This document shows, piece after piece, positions 60,401-64,000 of a DNA stretch of 64,000 bases. The notes under the pieces were generated by a model. It made no database searches, was not told where the DNA came from, and worked only from the letters and a program-made list of their open reading frames with translations. A program made the position numbers and the translations under genes. Numbering within the stretch: the stretch's first letter is position 1; every line of letters begins with the position of its first letter. This stretch comes from Cyclina sinensis. Taxonomy: Eukaryota > Mollusca > Bivalvia > Venerida > Veneridae. Location: positions 32,716,647-32,780,646 of the forward strand of contig JAAONU010000016.1 in NCBI GenBank assembly GCA_012932295.1, in the 5' to 3' direction.

Positions 60401-60427
60401 CTAAATGATGCTGTATGAATGAATGAT

Positions 60428-60850
60428 AAATCCAATAAAGTCAAAATGTATGAACCTAACTGAAAACAAAGATGACATACTTGATATAGAAATGGACGGT
60501 TCGGGCCTTGAAAATGTTGACTGTCATAAAATCTTAGGTATTTATGTTGATAAGCATCTAAATTAGAGAATGCATATACAGACAAAACGTGTTGAAAAAT
60601 CGACAATATTTTAACGTTATTCAACATGATTACGCACTTACATTTGAAATGAGACAATTGTTTTACACTTCACACATACTTCATTTGATTACTATTATGC
60701 TATTTGGACAGGTACGAAAATTGATATTTCAAAAATTTAAAAACAAATAATATCTCGGAATACATTTACAGATTGTGGCTATGAACTAAGATCAACAACC
60801 AGTGACGATATTGTTATCACAAGAGTTAAAACAAAATACAAGAAAAGAAC
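60428..60850 (+). pseudogene. LINE ORF2 C-terminal remnant
   Basis: One frame reads NPIKSKCMNL, then DCHKILGIYVDKHLN followed by a stop and RMHIQT. It matches the post-reverse-transcriptase region of the LINE at 12259-17906 (PTKTKCMIIG, VQKILGIYVDNTLNW), with Trp changed to TAG. Later, in shifted frames, there is a match to LYYNAYILPLIDYCCTVWG. An old CR1-like fragment. Confidence 0.72.
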
Positions 60851-60884
60851 ATTTTCTCATTACAGTATGAAGTACGCGTGCGTA

Positions 60885-60894
60885 TGTGTGTGTG

Positions 60895-60946
<52 letters not shown>

Positions 60947-61012
60947 AACAGATAGTAAGTCTGATCTTAATGTGTGTGTGTGCGTGCGTGCGTGCGTGTG
61001 TGTGTGTGTGTG
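60885..61012. repeat. (GT)n, (GA)n and (GT)n microsatellites
   Basis: GT run near 60885-60897, 20 GA repeats at about 60900-60941, and a GT/GC run at 60970-61011. Confidence 0.95.
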
Positions 61013-61239
61013 CTCGGATATGTAAGTTGCCATCCGGGTTTTGTTATGTAGGCAAATAAAAGTAACATGCAAGTTTGTAACAGGATAAATGCACTTTTTG
61101 TTTTGTCCAAAATGTATATATCTTTTGACGACATTAAACTTGGCCGGGAATAAAGCGTAGGCTAAAATTTATTGTTAAATAAATTAGAAACTTAAGCTTA
61201 CCTTTTAGTCTAATTACATACCTTATTATTGAAACCATC

Positions 61240-62398
61240 AATGTACTCATGCTGAAGTCGACCAAGTTAAACTCTCAATGCATTGACATTGAAGTCCACC
61301 AAGTTTAGCCCTCAGTGTGAAAGTCATACAAATAGTCAACTAAGTTAAACCATAAAAGTCAACTAAGTTAAACCCTAAATGTACACAGACATTGAAGTCC
61401 ATCAAGTTTAGCCCTCAATGTGAAAGTCATACAAATGTCAACTAAGTAAAACCATAAATGTCAACTAAGTTAAACCCTAAATGTACACATACTGAAGTCC
61501 ACCAAGTTAAGCCCTCAACGTGAAAGTCATACAAAGTCAACTAAGTTAAACCCTAAATGTCAACTAAGTTCAACCCTAAATGTACACATACTGAAGTCGA
61601 CCAAGTTAAACCGTCAATGTACTCATCCTGAAGTCGACCAAGTTAAACCGTCAATCGACCAAGTTAAACCGTCAATGTACACATGCTGAAGTCGACCAAG
61701 TTAAACCGTCAATGTAACTCATACTGAAGTCGACCAAGTTAAACCGTCAATGTACTCGCACTGAAGTTGACCAAGTTAAACCGACAATGTACTCATACTG
61801 AAGTCGACCAAGTTAAACCGTCAATGTACTCATACTGAAGTCGACCAAGTAAAACCGTCAATGTACTCATACTGAAGTCGACCAAGTTAAACCGTCAATG
61901 TACTCATACTGAGGTCGACCAAGTTAAACCGTCAATGTTCTCACACTGAAGTCGACCAAGTTAAACCGTCAATGTACTCATACTGAAGTCGACCAAATTA
62001 AACCGTCAATGTACTCACACTGAAGTCGACCAAGTTAAACCGTCAATGTACTCATACTGAAGTCGACTAATTTAAACCGTCAATGTTCTCATACTGAAGT
62101 CGACCAAGTTAAACCGTCAATGTACTCATACTGAAGTCGACCAAGTTAAACCGTCAATGTACTCATACTGAAGTCGACCAAGTTAAACCGTCAATGTACT
62201 CATACTGAATTCCACCAAGTTAAACCGTCAATGTTCTCATACTGAAGTCGACCAAGTTAAACCGTCAATTTACTCATACTGAAGTCGACCAAATTAAACC
62301 GTCAATGTTCTCATACTGAAGTCGACCAAGTTAAACCGTCAATGTACTCACACTGAAGTCGACCAAGTTAAAGCCGTCAATGTACACATACTGAAGTA
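61240..62398. repeat. Minisatellite, unit 37 bp
   Basis: Roughly 30 copies of CCGTCAATGTACTCATACTG followed by AAGTCGACCAAGTTAAA. The right two thirds are very uniform; the left third is diverged and has longer variants containing GTGAAAGTCATACAAA, a typical older array edge. Confidence 0.95.
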
Positions 62399-62399
62399 T

Positions 62400-62984
62400 A
62401 ATTATGAAAAGAACATGGCCAAGATGTTTACATCTGCTTTAAAAATTATCACGTTGTAAGAAAAAGTTATAGGTCAGACACATTTAAATCGAAGCGGCAG
62501 TTGTGCTGAAATAATAGTCGATTGTGAGGGCCGATGAAAGTTAGCCCATTCACCACACTGATTTTAACATTTTATGAGATTTTTTACATGTCACAAACAT
62601 CTCAGCGAGTCGCTGTGCTGAAATAATGACCGGCTTAGCAGGTCAGTGAGATTAAGCTCATTCACAAAGCTGAATTTGGAACCGATATGTCTTAAGAAGT
62701 AACATATTTTTGTAAGGTATAATCGATTGTTTTATAGATTTAATAAATTCAAATTTGTACCGGACATACTGTAAAACACGCATGACAAATTATTAACATG
62801 ACTGAAATAAACTGAAAACTTCACAGCAAAAACTAACAAAAAGACAACACAAACCAATAAAAGGACATACAACACTTTATCTACAAAACAAATCGGGAAT
62901 TTCGCAGAATGTAACGGGAATGCACATGATGAATTATCATTACGACTTATTCATATGAAGTACAAGTCAATTTACAGTAAAAAA
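62400..62984. other. Intergenic DNA between two arrays
   Basis: No gene or recognised repeat. Confidence 0.35.
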
Positions 62985-64000
62985 AAAATAGTAAATATGC
63001 ATAACAAATTGTTGTCTCTGCCATAACAAATTACAGTTTGCACCGAATATATAAAAAATATTAACATGGCAAACTATTACAAGGACAGAACAAACTGTTA
63101 TCTCTACATAACAAATTACAGTTTGCACTATAGATAATGGAATATTAACATGGCAAACTATTACAAGGACAGAACAAACTGTTATCTCTACATAACAAAC
63201 TACAGTTTGCACTTTATTTAATGGAATATTACCATGGCAAACTAACACACGGAGAGAACAAACTGTTTTCCTGACATAACAAATTACAGTTTACACCGTA
63301 TATAATGAAACATTAACATGGCAAACTATTACAAGGACAGAACAAACTGTTATATCTACATAACAAATTACAGTTTGCACTATATAAAATGGAATATTAA
63401 CATGGCAAACTATTACAAGGACAGAACAAACTGTTATCTCTACATAACAAATTACAGTTTGCACTATATAAAATGGAATATTAACATGGCAAACTATTAC
63501 AAGGACAGAACAAACTGTTATTAATACATAACAAACTACAGTTTGCACTATATATAATGGAATATTAACATGGCAAACTATTACAAGGACAGAACACACT
63601 GTTGTCTCTTCATTGTTAAAATTAGAATTTGCATCGTATACAATGGAATATTAAAATGGCAAACTATTATAAGGACAGAACAAACTGTTATCTCTACATA
63701 ACAAATTACGGTATACACCGTATATAATGGAATATTAACATGGCAAACTATTACAAGGACAGAACACACTGTTGTCTCTTCATAACAAATTACAGTTTAC
63801 ACCGTATTTATTGGAATATCAACATGGCACACTATTACAAAGACAGAACAAACTGTTATCTCTACATAACAAATTACGGTATACACCGTATATAATGGAA
63901 TATTAACATGGCAAACTATTACAAGGACAGAACACACTGTTGTCTCTATAAAACAAATTACAGTTTACACCGTATTTATTGTAATATCAACATGGCACAC
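62985..64000. repeat. Satellite-like array, unit 84 bp, runs off the window
   Basis: About 12 copies of an 84-bp unit containing TTAACATGGCAAACTATTAC, AAGGACAGAACAAACTGTTA and ACAAATTACAGTTTGCAC, at exactly 84-bp spacing (63061, 63145 and onward). As 84 is a multiple of three, the minus strand stays open as 28-residue repeats; this is most likely coincidental. Confidence 0.95.

Noticed and set aside
62967..63769. Minus-strand frames with 28-residue repeats
   Set aside because: Explained by an 84-bp satellite whose length is a multiple of three; no signal, splice or promoter evidence.

Overview
The window is eukaryotic and most likely from a bivalve mollusc. It is AT-rich, its genes are sparse and intron-containing, and it is crowded with minisatellites, foldback elements, tRNA-derived SINEs (one ending in a GGCGTTAAACCCC tail), CR1-like LINEs and a Tc1-like transposon. 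The large repeats that start TTTAGCTCA and end CTCTTGTTT, and the mantle-type tyrosine-rich secreted proteins, also fit a bivalve. The species cannot be fixed from the sequence alone.

Layout. 1-2.5 kb: a four-exon gene for an unrecognised secreted, cysteine-rich protein. 3.8-6.1 kb: a foldback element and two minisatellites. 7.4-8.2 kb: a tyrosine-rich small protein gene whose start is unclear. 11.4-18.1 kb: a minisatellite with higher-order repeats, split by a nearly full-length but broken LINE (ORF1 with an SGNH esterase domain and zinc knuckles, ORF2 with endonuclease and reverse transcriptase). 19.2-30.5 kb: three small secreted Tyr/Gly/Pro-rich protein genes (two minus, one plus), with two large inverted dispersed repeats and a 20-bp minisatellite between them. 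31-36 kb: a palindromic MITE, a 46-bp minisatellite and a large AT-rich foldback. 38.5-46.1 kb: more minisatellites, one split by a second, minus-strand LINE fragment, and two SINE heads. 46-53.9 kb: mostly unassigned DNA with several palindromes and a TIR element. 54.6-56.1 kb: a decayed Tc1-like transposon. 56.4-57.3 kb: another small secreted His/Tyr-rich protein gene. 57.9-64 kb: a SINE, a LINE remnant, microsatellites, a 37-bp minisatellite and an 84-bp satellite that runs off the window end.

The main biological signal is a loose cluster of at least four, probably five, genes for short secreted Tyr-rich proteins. They share one plan: a TATA box, a short non-coding leader exon ending in a GTAAG-type donor about 55 bp downstream, a 0.3-0.6 kb intron, and an acceptor only 6-7 nt before the ATG of a single coding exon. 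Two of them (19218-19568 and 26746-27228) share a motif directly after the signal peptide and are clearly related. The composition suggests extracellular structural roles such as shell matrix, periostracum or byssus, but this is inference.
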